Position numbers and translations under genes: made by a program. DNA of 38,009 nt from Candidatus Binatia bacterium (GTDB lineage Bacteria > Desulfobacterota > Binatia > UBA9968): NCBI GenBank assembly GCA_036504975.1, contig DASXUF010000149.1:1-38009 (forward strand). The letters are read 5' to 3'. Shown piece after piece: positions 1-7,137 of the stretch. The notes beneath the pieces are model-generated. The model searched no databases. It worked only from the letters and a program-made list of their open reading frames with translations, and was not told where the DNA came from. The first letter of the stretch is position 1. Every line of letters begins with the position of its first letter.

Positions 1-252
1 ATATTCCTGGTGATCGCTGAGCGGCCTGACCCATTCGCAGTGCGTCATGAGCCCGGTCGCGCCGGCGCCGGGCACGCCGCCCTGGTGCACGCTGACTCTC
101 ACGCCGGTCGGGATGTGAATGCGCCGGCGCGGCGCATTGAATTGCGGCTCTTCGCCCCATTCGCGAAATCCTAACCGAACGGCGTCGATCGCCTCCGCCA
201 TGGTGACGATGCCTTTAACTTCGTTCGGATTTATCAGTAGCGGTTCAATCAT
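1..252 (-). CDS. Ornithine cyclodeaminase / mu-crystallin family protein, N-terminal part (runs off left edge)
   Basis: A frame open from an ATG at 252 to the window edge gives the first 84 residues. It begins MIEPLLINPNEVKGI and continues with a TMAEAIDAVRLGF helix, the usual opening of ornithine cyclodeaminase/mu-crystallin proteins, where a 'D-V' dyad precedes an acidic helix. The Rossmann domain and catalytic region lie outside the window. The family covers NAD(P)-dependent cyclodeaminases, ketimine reductases and opine-type dehydrogenases, so the reaction cannot be set. It follows a full-length paralogue in the same direction, separated by about 165 bases that hold a dispersed palindromic repeat. 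It may therefore be the last gene of the same operon or a separately expressed one. No strong ribosome binding site is seen. Confidence 0.75.
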   Translation of the reverse strand, partial: MIEPLLINPNEVKGIVTMAEAIDAVRLGFREWGEEPQFNAPRRRIHIPTGVRVSVHQGGVPGAGATGLMTHCEWVRPLSDHQEY

Positions 253-296
253 GAATCATCTCACGTCGCGCAAGGCTAGTTGCGCGGCGGATAAAA

Positions 297-394
297 GAGA
301 GATTCTTCGCTGCGCTCAGAATGACATTCAAAAGAGATCTGTCATCCTGAATCCTTCGTCTACGCTCAGGATAAACTCCGTGAAGGATCTCTCC
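297..394. repeat. Dispersed palindromic repeat, family A, copy 1
   Basis: The left arm reads GAGATTCTTCGCTGCGCTCA followed by GAATGACA. The right arm is its diverged inverse complement, TGTCATCCTGA ... GAAGGATCTCTCC. The same pair of arms occurs at 4734-4846 and 9871-9945. All three copies sit between genes, so this is an intergenic repeat of the type scattered through many bacterial genomes. An RNA from either strand would fold into a long hairpin, and it may attenuate read-through between the two cyclodeaminase genes. Confidence 0.85.
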
Positions 395-418
395 GAGAAT
401 CATCTTTCGGATTTGATC

Positions 419-1522
419 TTAGTCTCGAATGTCCTGCAGCAGCCAGTCCGTCGGGATCTCTTTCCCCAATCCCTTCGTTTTCGCCAGCTCGTACGCCTTG
501 CCGGCGACGGCGAAGAACTGCGCGCCCTGGACGTTGCCTCTCTCGGAATAAGTGATCTGCTTCGGCGATGTTCTTCCCTTCTTCTTCCCGCTCAACAGCT
601 CGGCAAGTAGAATGGCGCGATCTTCGGCGACGGCGCCGTGGCCTCGTTTGCCGGCTTGTTTCATCTGGAACCCGTTCCCTCGTTCGGGCATCGCCGCGTA
701 CGTCAGATATTCATCGGCAAGACCGAATTCCGGCAGTCCCCAGGGCGCCGGCGCGTTGCCGAGCCTCAACGACACGTCGATTCGGCGGAGCGTTTCCTCA
801 TCGGGCGTGCCGCCGATGCAGGTGATATGCGTCCCCTCCTCCAGGCAGTCGCCGACGATGATCGGAACCGCCGAGTCGGTGCAGCCCGCGACGATGTCGG
901 CGCCGTTGTAGACGGCGCGGGGATTATCGAGCGGCACGGCTTCGATGCCGTATTTCTCCGCCATTTCTTTCGCGTATTGTTCTCTGTGGGCTTTGGTCGG
1001 GCTAAAGACCTGAATCCTCTTGATCTTCCGCGCGAGAAGAAACGCCTCGACGTGCGAGCGCGCCATGCCGCCGGAGCCGATCATGCCGACGACGCGCGCG
1101 TCTTCGCGCGCCATGTATTTCGCGCCGATGCCGGAGTCCGCGCCGACGCGAACGTGCTGAAGATACCCGTCGTTGATCAAGGCAACCGGCTCGCCGTTCT
1201 CGATATTCACCAACAATATGAGACCGCAAAACTTACCCGGCCGGACGCAGTATTTTTCCTGCGTCCGCGCGCCCTCGTATTCCCGCTCGTAAATCACGTC
1301 GGACTTCATGCGGATGGCGAAGTAGCCGGATGACGATCCACCCTCCATCGTGCCCCACTGGTAGACTTTCCGGGGATCTTTCGTCGGAATCTGGATGTCG
1401 ATGCGCGGCCGGCAGACCGCTTTGCTTCGCGCAACGTCGACGTAAGCCTCTTCCAGCGCGCGCATCGCGATCTCCATCGTGAGCACGCTCTTCACGTCGT
1501 CGTTGTTGAGGATGAGCGTCAA
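419..1522 (-). CDS. Ornithine cyclodeaminase / mu-crystallin family protein
   Basis: This 367-residue protein is of normal family length. It opens MTLILNNDDVKSVLTMEIAM, carries HVRVGADSGIGAKYMA near residues 123-138 and a Rossmann nucleotide-binding motif, GMIGSGGMARSH, near 146-157. A lysine in FAIRMKSDV (about 73) fits the substrate-carboxylate lysine of the family. It is likely a cytosolic NAD(P)-dependent deaminase, imine reductase or dehydrogenase; substrate unknown. I chose the TTG at 1522. A longer frame reaches 1594, but those extra residues only overlap the end of the upstream gene in another frame. The TTG has an AGGCGG box just upstream and lies seven bases after the stop of the binding-protein gene. 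The C-terminal 90 residues (rich in Lys/Gly, with TYSERGNVQGAQF) are longer than in archetypal cyclodeaminases. Confidence 0.85.
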   Translation of the reverse strand: MTLILNNDDVKSVLTMEIAMRALEEAYVDVARSKAVCRPRIDIQIPTKDPRKVYQWGTMEGGSSSGYFAIRMKSDVIYEREYEGARTQEKYCVRPGKFCGLILLVNIENGEPVALINDGYLQHVRVGADSGIGAKYMAREDARVVGMIGSGGMARSHVEAFLLARKIKRIQVFSPTKAHREQYAKEMAEKYGIEAVPLDNPRAVYNGADIVAGCTDSAVPIIVGDCLEEGTHITCIGGTPDEETLRRIDVSLRLGNAPAPWGLPEFGLADEYLTYAAMPERGNGFQMKQAGKRGHGAVAEDRAILLAELLSGKKKGRTSPKQITYSERGNVQGAQFFAVAGKAYELAKTKGLGKEIPTDWLLQDIRD

Positions 1523-1529
1523 GATCCGC

Positions 1530-2534
1530 CTAGGGGCTCTTGCCCCAGAGCGAGGCGAAGAATCCTTCCTTGACCAGTTCCTGCACGAGGCCATTGTCGT
1601 AGAACTGCTCGGGCTTGGCCTGTTTCGCCCTGGGGTTTTTCTTGCCGATCTCGTCCAGCGTTACCTGGAACGCCGCCTGCTTCACCAGAGGAATTTTTTC
1701 CACGAAGTCGTAGGCGTATTGCAGGCTGCCGTCGAGCATGCCCGGATCGGTGACCTTCGAGTAGCGCGTGAAGATGGCTTTGGTCTCGTTCTTGCGCGTG
1801 TGCATGAAATGGACGGCCCTGCCGTAGGCGCGCAGCAGCGCTTTCGCCCGCGGCCTCTGCTCTTTCACGAATTTTCGCGTCGTGGTGAGACCGACGTGCA
1901 TGAACGGAATATCTTCCTTGGCCAGGTTCGCCAGCATCTGAACTCCGGCTTGCTGCGCAACGTAGGCCATCGGATACGACATCGGCGCCGCGTAGATGGT
2001 TTTTTTCGACAGCGCGGCGGCGATCTCGGGCATGCCGCCGATCTGCACGATGGTGACGTCGCGGCCCGCTTCGAGCCCGTACTTCGCCAGCAGCATGCGG
2101 AGACCGAAATCGGTGGACGCGCCGAAGCGGGTTATGCCGACCGTCTTGCCCTTCAAATCTTCGATGCGCTTGATCTCCGGCGGCGCCATGACGTAAAAGG
2201 CGACCACGTTGATGATCGCTCCGATCGCCACCATGTCGCCGCCCTGGAGACCGACGTCCACGACGCCCTGGCTGTTCACGCTCGCGGCGGCCACTTCCCC
2301 GGCGAGCATCGCCTGCGCCATCGCGGAGGAGCTGGGGATATAGATCAAATCGGCGTCCAATCCTTCCTGCTTTAGAAAACCGCCGTCTTTCATCACCCAA
2401 TAAGGCGAGTTGAGCGCGCTGACCGCAGACCAGCCGACGATGAGCTTTTGCGCCTCGGCAACCGTCGCAAACCCGAGCGCGAAGAAAAAGAACAGGACTC
2501 CGAGGACTCGGCGAGAGAAGATATGCTGGACCAT
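1530..2534 (-). CDS. NMT1/THI5-like (NitT/TauT-type) ABC substrate-binding protein
   Basis: This 334-residue periplasmic binding protein starts with a Sec signal peptide: basic start, hydrophobic run at about 10-25, cleavage after AEA at 28. The mature part has the family pattern: PYWVMKDGGFLKQEGLDADL (approach of the effector pocket), IEDLKGKTVGITRFGASTD near 120-140, and a GGMPEIAAAL segment. Such proteins deliver small organic acids, sulfonates or pyrimidines to ABC importers, but no permease or ATPase is adjacent, so it is an orphan. The ATG at 2534 has a clear AGGAGG six bases upstream, which overlaps the stop of the preceding cupin gene and suggests translational coupling. Its position between a ring-cleavage-type cupin and a cyclodeaminase suggests it supplies the substrate of this operon (inference). 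Confidence 0.9.
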   Translation of the reverse strand: MVQHIFSRRVLGVLFFFFALGFATVAEAQKLIVGWSAVSALNSPYWVMKDGGFLKQEGLDADLIYIPSSSAMAQAMLAGEVAAASVNSQGVVDVGLQGGDMVAIGAIINVVAFYVMAPPEIKRIEDLKGKTVGITRFGASTDFGLRMLLAKYGLEAGRDVTIVQIGGMPEIAAALSKKTIYAAPMSYPMAYVAQQAGVQMLANLAKEDIPFMHVGLTTTRKFVKEQRPRAKALLRAYGRAVHFMHTRKNETKAIFTRYSKVTDPGMLDGSLQYAYDFVEKIPLVKQAAFQVTLDEIGKKNPRAKQAKPEQFYDNGLVQELVKEGFFASLWGKSP

Positions 2535-2544
2535 TTTTCTCCTC

Positions 2545-3561
2545 CTATTTTTGCGGTTCCACGCGATAGAAGCCGAGAGCTTCCATAAGGGGCTGATCGG
2601 TCATGAGAAACAGGATCGCGGGCCGGCTGTGATTGTTCTCGTGCCGGTGATGATGCCAGAGGGGGACGACAAAGGAGTCGCCCTCCTCCCACTCATAGCG
2701 AGTGTCGCCGATCACCGTCGCGCCCTTGCCGCGGAACACATGGTAAATCGTCGAGCTGGTGTGACGATGGGCCAGGGTTTTCTCTCCGGGACGGAGCATT
2801 TGAATCCCGCACGTAAATGTCGGCAAGGTCGGCCCGCCGGTCAGCGGATTGGCGTAATTGAGCAATATCCCGTCGTAAGGATCGCCGGGCCTCTCGCCGA
2901 CGCTCTTGAGAACTTTTTCGGTGTCCTCCCAGCGATAGACGTACGCCGGCGGCTGAATCGAGTGCGCCCGCACCCAGCTCGGGCGAATCGGACTCAACTC
3001 GCAGTACGATGTTCCCTCGGCGCGCGTGACCGGCTGGTGTGCTTCCTTGTACGGTTCGTGAAAATCGACCTGCAGCATGCGGACCAAAGGGGAATCCAGC
3101 ACGTCGAGCCACGTGAGCGTCTCGCTCGATTCGTTGATGTGATCGTGCCAAGTCCAATTGGGCGTTGTGGCGAAGTCGCCTTCGCCAATCTCGAACGATT
3201 CGCCCTCGACGATGAGCCGCGCGCCCCTGCCCTTGGTGATGAAGCGAATCGCGCCCGCCATGTGGCGGTGCGCCCCGGCGTGCTCGCCGGGCTTGAGCAT
3301 CTGGAGATTCAAGGTCAGCGTGTGCGTCGTGCCGCTTTTCAGCGACGGATGAGCCATCTGGATGACCCTGCGAAAGGAGGTTTCCAGCCCCACTTCGTCT
3401 CCCGCTCGCTGGATCATTTCATAGAGATCCTTTCCCTTCCACAGATGAGGCGCGAAGGTTGCGACCGGCTCGCGGCGGACTTCGCCCCCCTGCGCGAATT
3501 GCCAGTAGCCGCGGAAATTTTTCTTTCTCAGCTCTTCTTCGAAAGCTTTGAGGTCAGCCAT
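2545..3561 (-). CDS. Bicupin dioxygenase, gentisate 1,2-dioxygenase-like
   Basis: This 338-residue protein has two cupin domains. The N-terminal cupin carries an HxH pair at His98/His100 (GEHAGAHRH) and a WHDH motif near 139-141, the iron-ligand pattern of gentisate and salicylate dioxygenases. The C-terminal cupin carries AHRH near 264-267 and WHHHRH near 302-307, so it may also bind metal. Length and layout fit gentisate 1,2-dioxygenases, which cleave a hydroxylated aromatic acid next to its carboxylate. The exact substrate (gentisate, 1-hydroxy-2-naphthoate, salicylate) cannot be told. I chose the ATG at 3561 over one four codons earlier because GAGGTGG lies five bases upstream. That box overlaps the stop of the amidohydrolase gene, which points to a single transcript. 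Confidence 0.85.
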   Translation of the reverse strand: MADLKAFEEELRKKNFRGYWQFAQGGEVRREPVATFAPHLWKGKDLYEMIQRAGDEVGLETSFRRVIQMAHPSLKSGTTHTLTLNLQMLKPGEHAGAHRHMAGAIRFITKGRGARLIVEGESFEIGEGDFATTPNWTWHDHINESSETLTWLDVLDSPLVRMLQVDFHEPYKEAHQPVTRAEGTSYCELSPIRPSWVRAHSIQPPAYVYRWEDTEKVLKSVGERPGDPYDGILLNYANPLTGGPTLPTFTCGIQMLRPGEKTLAHRHTSSTIYHVFRGKGATVIGDTRYEWEEGDSFVVPLWHHHRHENNHSRPAILFLMTDQPLMEALGFYRVEPQK

Positions 3562-3569
3562 AATCCACC

Positions 3570-4652
3570 TCACAGGTTGTAAAGCCTGGACGCGTTCCCG
3601 CCCATGAGCTTCGCCATGAGCGCCGGCGCGATTTCGTCCCGCCGGGTGATGCTCTTCACGGTATGGGGAAATTTGGAGTCAGAGTGATTGTAGTCCGAGG
3701 CGAAGACCAGGACGTCCTCGCCGACGTATCGCGCTACGAAGCCGATCGTGCTCTCGTCAGGCTCGAAGGAATAGTAAAGATTTCCGCCGCGCATGTATTC
3801 GCTCGGCGGCTTCTTGAGCCACGGCACCGTCGGCTGGAGATATTCATAGTGCTCGTCGAGCCGCTCCATCCAGTAAGGGATCCACCCGGCGCCGGCTTCC
3901 ATGAACGCGACCTTGAGCCGGGAAAATTTCTCCAGCACGCCGCCGACGACGATGCAGAGGACCGCGATCATCTGCTCGAACGGATGCGTCATCGCGTGGG
4001 TGAAAAAAGGATGATCGAAGCGCTCGATGCCGGCGGCGGTCCCGTCGCCCGCGCCCACGTGAACGCAGACAGGAACGTTCAGCCGCTCCGCCTCTGCGAA
4101 GAAAGGCTCGAGGTCGGGATGGTCGAGATTTTTTCCCGAAGACGAATGGACCGGCGTGGCAACGGCGACGAAGCCGAGATCTTTGACGCAGCGGCTGAGC
4201 TCGTTGACGGCGGCGGGCGGGTCCTGGATGGGCACGAGAGCGACGCCTTTTAGCCTCCTTGAATTCGCCCTGCAATAATCGGCCAACCAGTTGTTGTAGA
4301 CTTGAGCTATCGCCCCGGCGAGATCTTTGTCTTCGACGAACGGCAGACTCAAAAACGGAGAAGTGCCGAAGAGAACCGCCGTCTCGATGCCTTCGAGGTC
4401 CATGTCTTTCAAGCGCTGCGCCGGATCTTCCATTCCCGTCGTCGCTTCCGGACGGCGGTTTCGCGGCGCGCCGACGAAGCTGCAGCCCTTTCCCACGGGC
4501 TTGGGACAAAGCCTTCCCTCCATCATGATGAAGTCCACGCCGCGATTATCTTTTACCGCTCGCGGCGCCCGCGACTTGAAGGGCGCGGCGATGAGATCCC
4601 CCCAGGGAAGGTTTCTCTCTTGAACGTGACCGTCGGCGTCGATGATGCGCAT
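3570..4652 (-). CDS. Amidohydrolase-2 (ACMSD-type) metal-dependent hydrolase/decarboxylase
   Basis: This 360-residue TIM-barrel protein matches amidohydrolase family 2. Visible metal-site elements are DADGH at 5-9, CVHVGAG with His198, THAMTHPFEQM with His219/His223, FMEAGAGW with Glu252 and FASDYNHSD with Asp320. Family members include 2-amino-3-carboxymuconate semialdehyde decarboxylase, gamma-resorcylate decarboxylase and 5-carboxyvanillate decarboxylase, so non-oxidative decarboxylation of an aromatic or muconate acid is likely, hydrolysis less so. It is the first gene of the minus-strand operon. The ATG at 4652 has AGGAG about eight bases upstream and a plausible promoter at 4675-4704. 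The following cupin gene begins within a few bases of its stop. Confidence 0.87.
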   Translation of the reverse strand: MRIIDADGHVQERNLPWGDLIAAPFKSRAPRAVKDNRGVDFIMMEGRLCPKPVGKGCSFVGAPRNRRPEATTGMEDPAQRLKDMDLEGIETAVLFGTSPFLSLPFVEDKDLAGAIAQVYNNWLADYCRANSRRLKGVALVPIQDPPAAVNELSRCVKDLGFVAVATPVHSSSGKNLDHPDLEPFFAEAERLNVPVCVHVGAGDGTAAGIERFDHPFFTHAMTHPFEQMIAVLCIVVGGVLEKFSRLKVAFMEAGAGWIPYWMERLDEHYEYLQPTVPWLKKPPSEYMRGGNLYYSFEPDESTIGFVARYVGEDVLVFASDYNHSDSKFPHTVKSITRRDEIAPALMAKLMGGNASRLYNL

Positions 4653-4674
4653 GGCGCGGCTCTCCTGCGTTCAA

Positions 4675-4704
4675 ACGCTATCACCGTGATTCCGAGGGTG
4701 TCAA
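4675..4704 (-). promoter_or_regulatory. Candidate sigma-70-type promoter of the minus-strand catabolic operon
   Basis: Read on the minus strand, a perfect TTGACA (4704-4699) is followed after 18 bases by TAGCGT (4680-4675). The amidohydrolase ATG is about 20 bases further on, leaving a very short leader that still contains AGGAG. The -35 box is strong and the -10 box weak. Only pattern matching supports it. Confidence 0.35.
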
Positions 4705-4733
4705 CCAGAAGACTAACTTGCTTCAAGGAAATC

Positions 4734-4846
4734 GAGATTCTTCGCTGCGCCCAGAATGACACCTTGGAGATCGCCCGTCCTACCCGTCGCTTCTGTGTCC
4801 GCATTCTCCTCTTCTGTCATCCTGAGCAACGCGAAGGATCTCTCCG
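4734..4846. repeat. Dispersed palindromic repeat, family A, copy 2
   Basis: The left arm GAGATTCTTCGCTGCGC plus CCAGAATGACA and the right arm TGTCATCCTGAGCAACGCGA plus AGGATCTCTCC are the same inverted pair as at 297-394 and 9871-9945. The arms are separated here by about 60 bases. It fills most of the spacer between the divergent amidohydrolase and EamA transporter genes. The rest of 4653-4900 holds only the promoter proposed above. Confidence 0.85.
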
Positions 4847-4900
4847 AAAAGTTCGTCAACGCAAGTTGAACATCGCAGACTTAAGGATTACACGAAGGGC

Positions 4901-5743
4901 ATGCCGATTTCGTGGATGGTGGTTGTTTTGTTCGCGGCGGCTCTGCATGCGAGCTGGAACGCAATCATCAAGGCCGGCTCGGACAAATTCAACGATACCG
5001 TTCTCATTTTGATCGGCGCCGCGGTTTTCCCGGGCCTTCTGTTGCCCTGGATTCCACTTCCTGCCGCAGCGAGCTGGCCCTATTTAATTGCATCCGTAAT
5101 CATTCACTTCGCTTATTTCTCTCTCGTCGCCATGGCTTATCGAGTCGGCGACTTAAGTTACACTTATCCAATCATGCGCGGTGTCGCGCCGATGCTCACC
5201 GCTCTCACCGCATCCATCCTTATCGGTGAGGCGCTCACACCGGGCGGAAAACTCGGCGTGGCGCTCCTCTGTTTGGGCATCCTGACCCTGACTAGCGAGA
5301 GCTGGTGGTCTAAAAAATTCGGCTTCTTACCGACGGCGATCGCGTTAAGCAACGCGATCGTAATCTCGATGTACACGATCGTCGACGGTATTGGCCTTCG
5401 CCTGGCGGGTGATCCGGTGAGTTACATCTGCTGGCTGTTTTTCTTGCAGCCGGTGCCTTTCATTCCGCTTTTGGTTTTCAGACACCGCGAGCGTTTCATC
5501 ACGCAACTGAAGAGTCGTTGGCCGGCGAGTCTCCTCGGCGGGCTTTGCACCTGTACGTCTTACGGACTTGCCATGTACGCCATGGCGTATATCCCCATCG
5601 CCCTCGTCGCCGCTCTTCGCGAAACGTCGGTGATCTTCGGAACCATCATTGCAGCAATATTTCTGAGAGAGAGGTTTGGCCCGATTCGTTACGTTGCGGC
5701 AGGACTGGTTACTGCAGGCGCAATGGTGATGAAAGTCTTGTGA
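4901..5743 (+). CDS. EamA / drug-metabolite transporter (DMT) superfamily permease
   Basis: This 280-residue protein is almost entirely hydrophobic, with about ten predicted membrane helices in two EamA repeats (roughly residues 5-135 and 145-280). Typical features are the N-terminal LHASWNAIIKAG, the YTYPIMRGVAPMLTAL segment ending repeat one, and the RETSVIFGTIIAAIFLRE segment ending repeat two. It is an inner-membrane exporter or exchanger of small metabolites; substrate unknown. The start is weakly supported, with only a short AAGG-like box nearby. It stands alone on the plus strand, divergent from the catabolic operon. Confidence 0.85.
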   Translation: MPISWMVVVLFAAALHASWNAIIKAGSDKFNDTVLILIGAAVFPGLLLPWIPLPAAASWPYLIASVIIHFAYFSLVAMAYRVGDLSYTYPIMRGVAPMLTALTASILIGEALTPGGKLGVALLCLGILTLTSESWWSKKFGFLPTAIALSNAIVISMYTIVDGIGLRLAGDPVSYICWLFFLQPVPFIPLLVFRHRERFITQLKSRWPASLLGGLCTCTSYGLAMYAMAYIPIALVAALRETSVIFGTIIAAIFLRERFGPIRYVAAGLVTAGAMVMKVL

Positions 5744-5817
5744 AAAACGGATCGCCGTTAGATTGCGGCGAGATCGCTGGCGGTGTTACAGTGCGCTAAT
5801 TCGGAACAACATGTAGC

Positions 5818-6030
5818 ATGGGTTGGGTCATCACATACTTGTTCCATCTGATTTCTACATGGACCGGAGAGATAATTTTATCTGCTGTTTCTTTTGGGCG
5901 GCGCCAGCCACGCTGGAACCTTCACGCAGAGGGACCTGGAAACAAGCCTGCAATAGACTCATGGCTCAGTGTCTGGGTAGGTTTGATGTTCTGGTGCCTT
6001 GTAATAGTGTTGGTTGGTGTATTTTGGTAG
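5818..6030 (+). CDS. Small tryptophan-rich membrane protein, hypothetical
   Basis: This 70-residue frame has a hydrophobic N-terminus (about 3-24), a charged middle containing RRQPRWN and a strongly hydrophobic C-terminus (about 48-70, ending FWCLVIVLVGVFW). That layout suits a two-helix inner-membrane protein. I do not recognise a family. No clear ribosome binding site precedes the ATG, so it may be a chance frame. In its favour are the two membrane-compatible ends, codon use like its neighbours, and the lack of any competing gene between the EamA gene and the MAPEG remnant. Confidence 0.4.
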   Translation: MGWVITYLFHLISTWTGEIILSAVSFGRRQPRWNLHAEGPGNKPAIDSWLSVWVGLMFWCLVIVLVGVFW

Positions 6031-6046
6031 TCACCGCTAGACCGGC

Positions 6047-6438
6047 ATGCCCGTCATCGTCCCCTTCTACGCTTCCCTCCTCGCCCTGCTTTTTTTCTTT
6101 CTGAGCGAGCGCGTCATATGGACTCGACGGCAAGAGCAGATTCCGCTCGGAGATCGCCGCAACGTGCGATTGCAGCGCGCGATGCGTGTTCACGTTAATT
6201 TCGCGGAGTACGTTCCCCTGGCGGTGGATTGATCGCTTTTATCGAATTGCAGCAGGCCTCGGCGCTCGTCGTGCACGGTCTCGGTTTTTCGTTGCTCGTC
6301 GGCCGCATAGTGCACGCGTATGGCGTGAGTCAGGAAAAGGAAAACTACAAACTCCGGACGGTGGGTATGGGACTGACGTTCGGACCGATGCTGATTGCTG
6401 CGGTGACGCTTATCCGATCGGTTTTGTTAACGAGCTGA
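6047..6438 (+). pseudogene. MAPEG-family membrane protein, interrupted by a frameshift
   Basis: Two adjacent frames together make one MAPEG protein (membrane-associated proteins in eicosanoid and glutathione metabolism, YecN-like) of about 130 residues. The first frame (6047-6232) runs MPVIVPFYASLLALLFFFLSERVI ... RNVRLQRAMRVHVNFAEYVPLA and then stops. The second continues from about 6230 with IAFIELQQASALVVHGLGFS ... GRIVHAYGVSQEKENYKLRTVGMGLTFGPML, exactly what should follow. The shift falls at about 6221-6233, where the expected run 'PLA-hydrophobic-LIAFIEL' is split between frames. The four-helix pattern is otherwise complete. A single-base indel, real or an assembly error, explains it. 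The wild-type role would be a small membrane enzyme of glutathione-type chemistry. Confidence 0.75.
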
Positions 6439-6453
6439 CTGATCGAGTTTTCG

Positions 6454-6532
6454 TGCTTCGACATGCTCAGCACGAGCGGAAAAATTTCAAAGCCGTAAAC
6501 GAATCCCCGTTCGCCCTGAGCCTCGTCGAAGA
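6454..6532. repeat. Dispersed palindromic repeat, family B, copy 1
   Basis: The sequence reads GTGCTTCGACATGCTCAGCA plus CGAGCGG, then about 25 bases, then CCGTTCGCCCTGAGCCTCGT plus CGAAGAGAG. This is the well-known 'TTCGACAAGCTCAGGACGAACGG' type of inverted repeat in diverged form. A partial copy lies at 16702-16738. It separates the converging MAPEG remnant and cyclophilin gene and could form a hairpin at either 3' end. Confidence 0.75.
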
Positions 6533-6545
6533 GAGAACGCAAGCC

Positions 6546-7070
6546 TCAGCTCGAAACCGTGATCGACTTGATCACGACCGGCTCGATGGGCACGTCCTGG
6601 TGCAGGCCCTTGCTGCCGGTCCTCGCTTTCTCGATTTTCTGCACGACTTCCGTGCCGTTGGTGACGCGGCCGAAAACCGCATAGCCGAAGCCGTCGGGGC
6701 TGTTGTTGCGGTGGTCGAGAAAATCGTTGTCGGCCGCGTTGATGAAAAACTGGCTGGTGGCGCTGTCCACGACGTTGGTCCTGGCCATTGCGAGCGTTCC
6801 CGTCAAGTTCTTCAACCCGTTTCCCGCCTCGTTCTTGATCGGAGCCTTGGCTTTTTTCTGTTTCATGTCCTTGTCGAACCCGCCGCCCTGAATCATAAAG
6901 CGGGGTATGACGCGGTGAAAGATGAGGCCGTCGTAAAAACCTTCTCGAACGTAGGCGAGAAAATTATCCGCGCTCACCGGCGCCTGGTCGACAAAAATCT
7001 CAGCCCACACGTCGCCGGCGCTCGTCGAGATGCAAACGACCGGGTTCTCCATCTGGTTGGCTTCCGCCAT
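6546..7070 (-). CDS. ppiB: Cyclophilin-type peptidyl-prolyl cis-trans isomerase
   Basis: This 174-residue protein is a single cyclophilin domain without signal peptide, hence cytosolic and PpiB-like. The active-site motif FHRVIPRFMIQGG (about 51-63) holds the catalytic Arg53, Phe58 and Gln61. LAMAR and SQFFIN, the other proline-pocket strands, follow near 94 and 105. The role is catalysis of X-Pro bond rotation in folding. AGGAGG five bases before the ATG at 7070 supports the start. It lies 67 bases downstream of a UbiD gene on the same strand and may be co-transcribed, though function gives no reason for it. Confidence 0.92.
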   Translation of the reverse strand: MAEANQMENPVVCISTSAGDVWAEIFVDQAPVSADNFLAYVREGFYDGLIFHRVIPRFMIQGGGFDKDMKQKKAKAPIKNEAGNGLKNLTGTLAMARTNVVDSATSQFFINAADNDFLDHRNNSPDGFGYAVFGRVTNGTEVVQKIEKARTGSKGLHQDVPIEPVVIKSITVSS

Positions 7071-7137
7071 GGTGCCTCCTTACCTGTGATGGATTCATAG
7101 TTGCATTCTTTGGACCGGAACCCAAGCTTCCGCCCCT

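Noticed and set aside
1523-1594. N-terminal extension of the cyclodeaminase to 1594
   Set aside because: These residues come from the overlapping end of the binding-protein gene in another phase. The conserved protein begins at the TTG at 1522 with an AGGCGG box.
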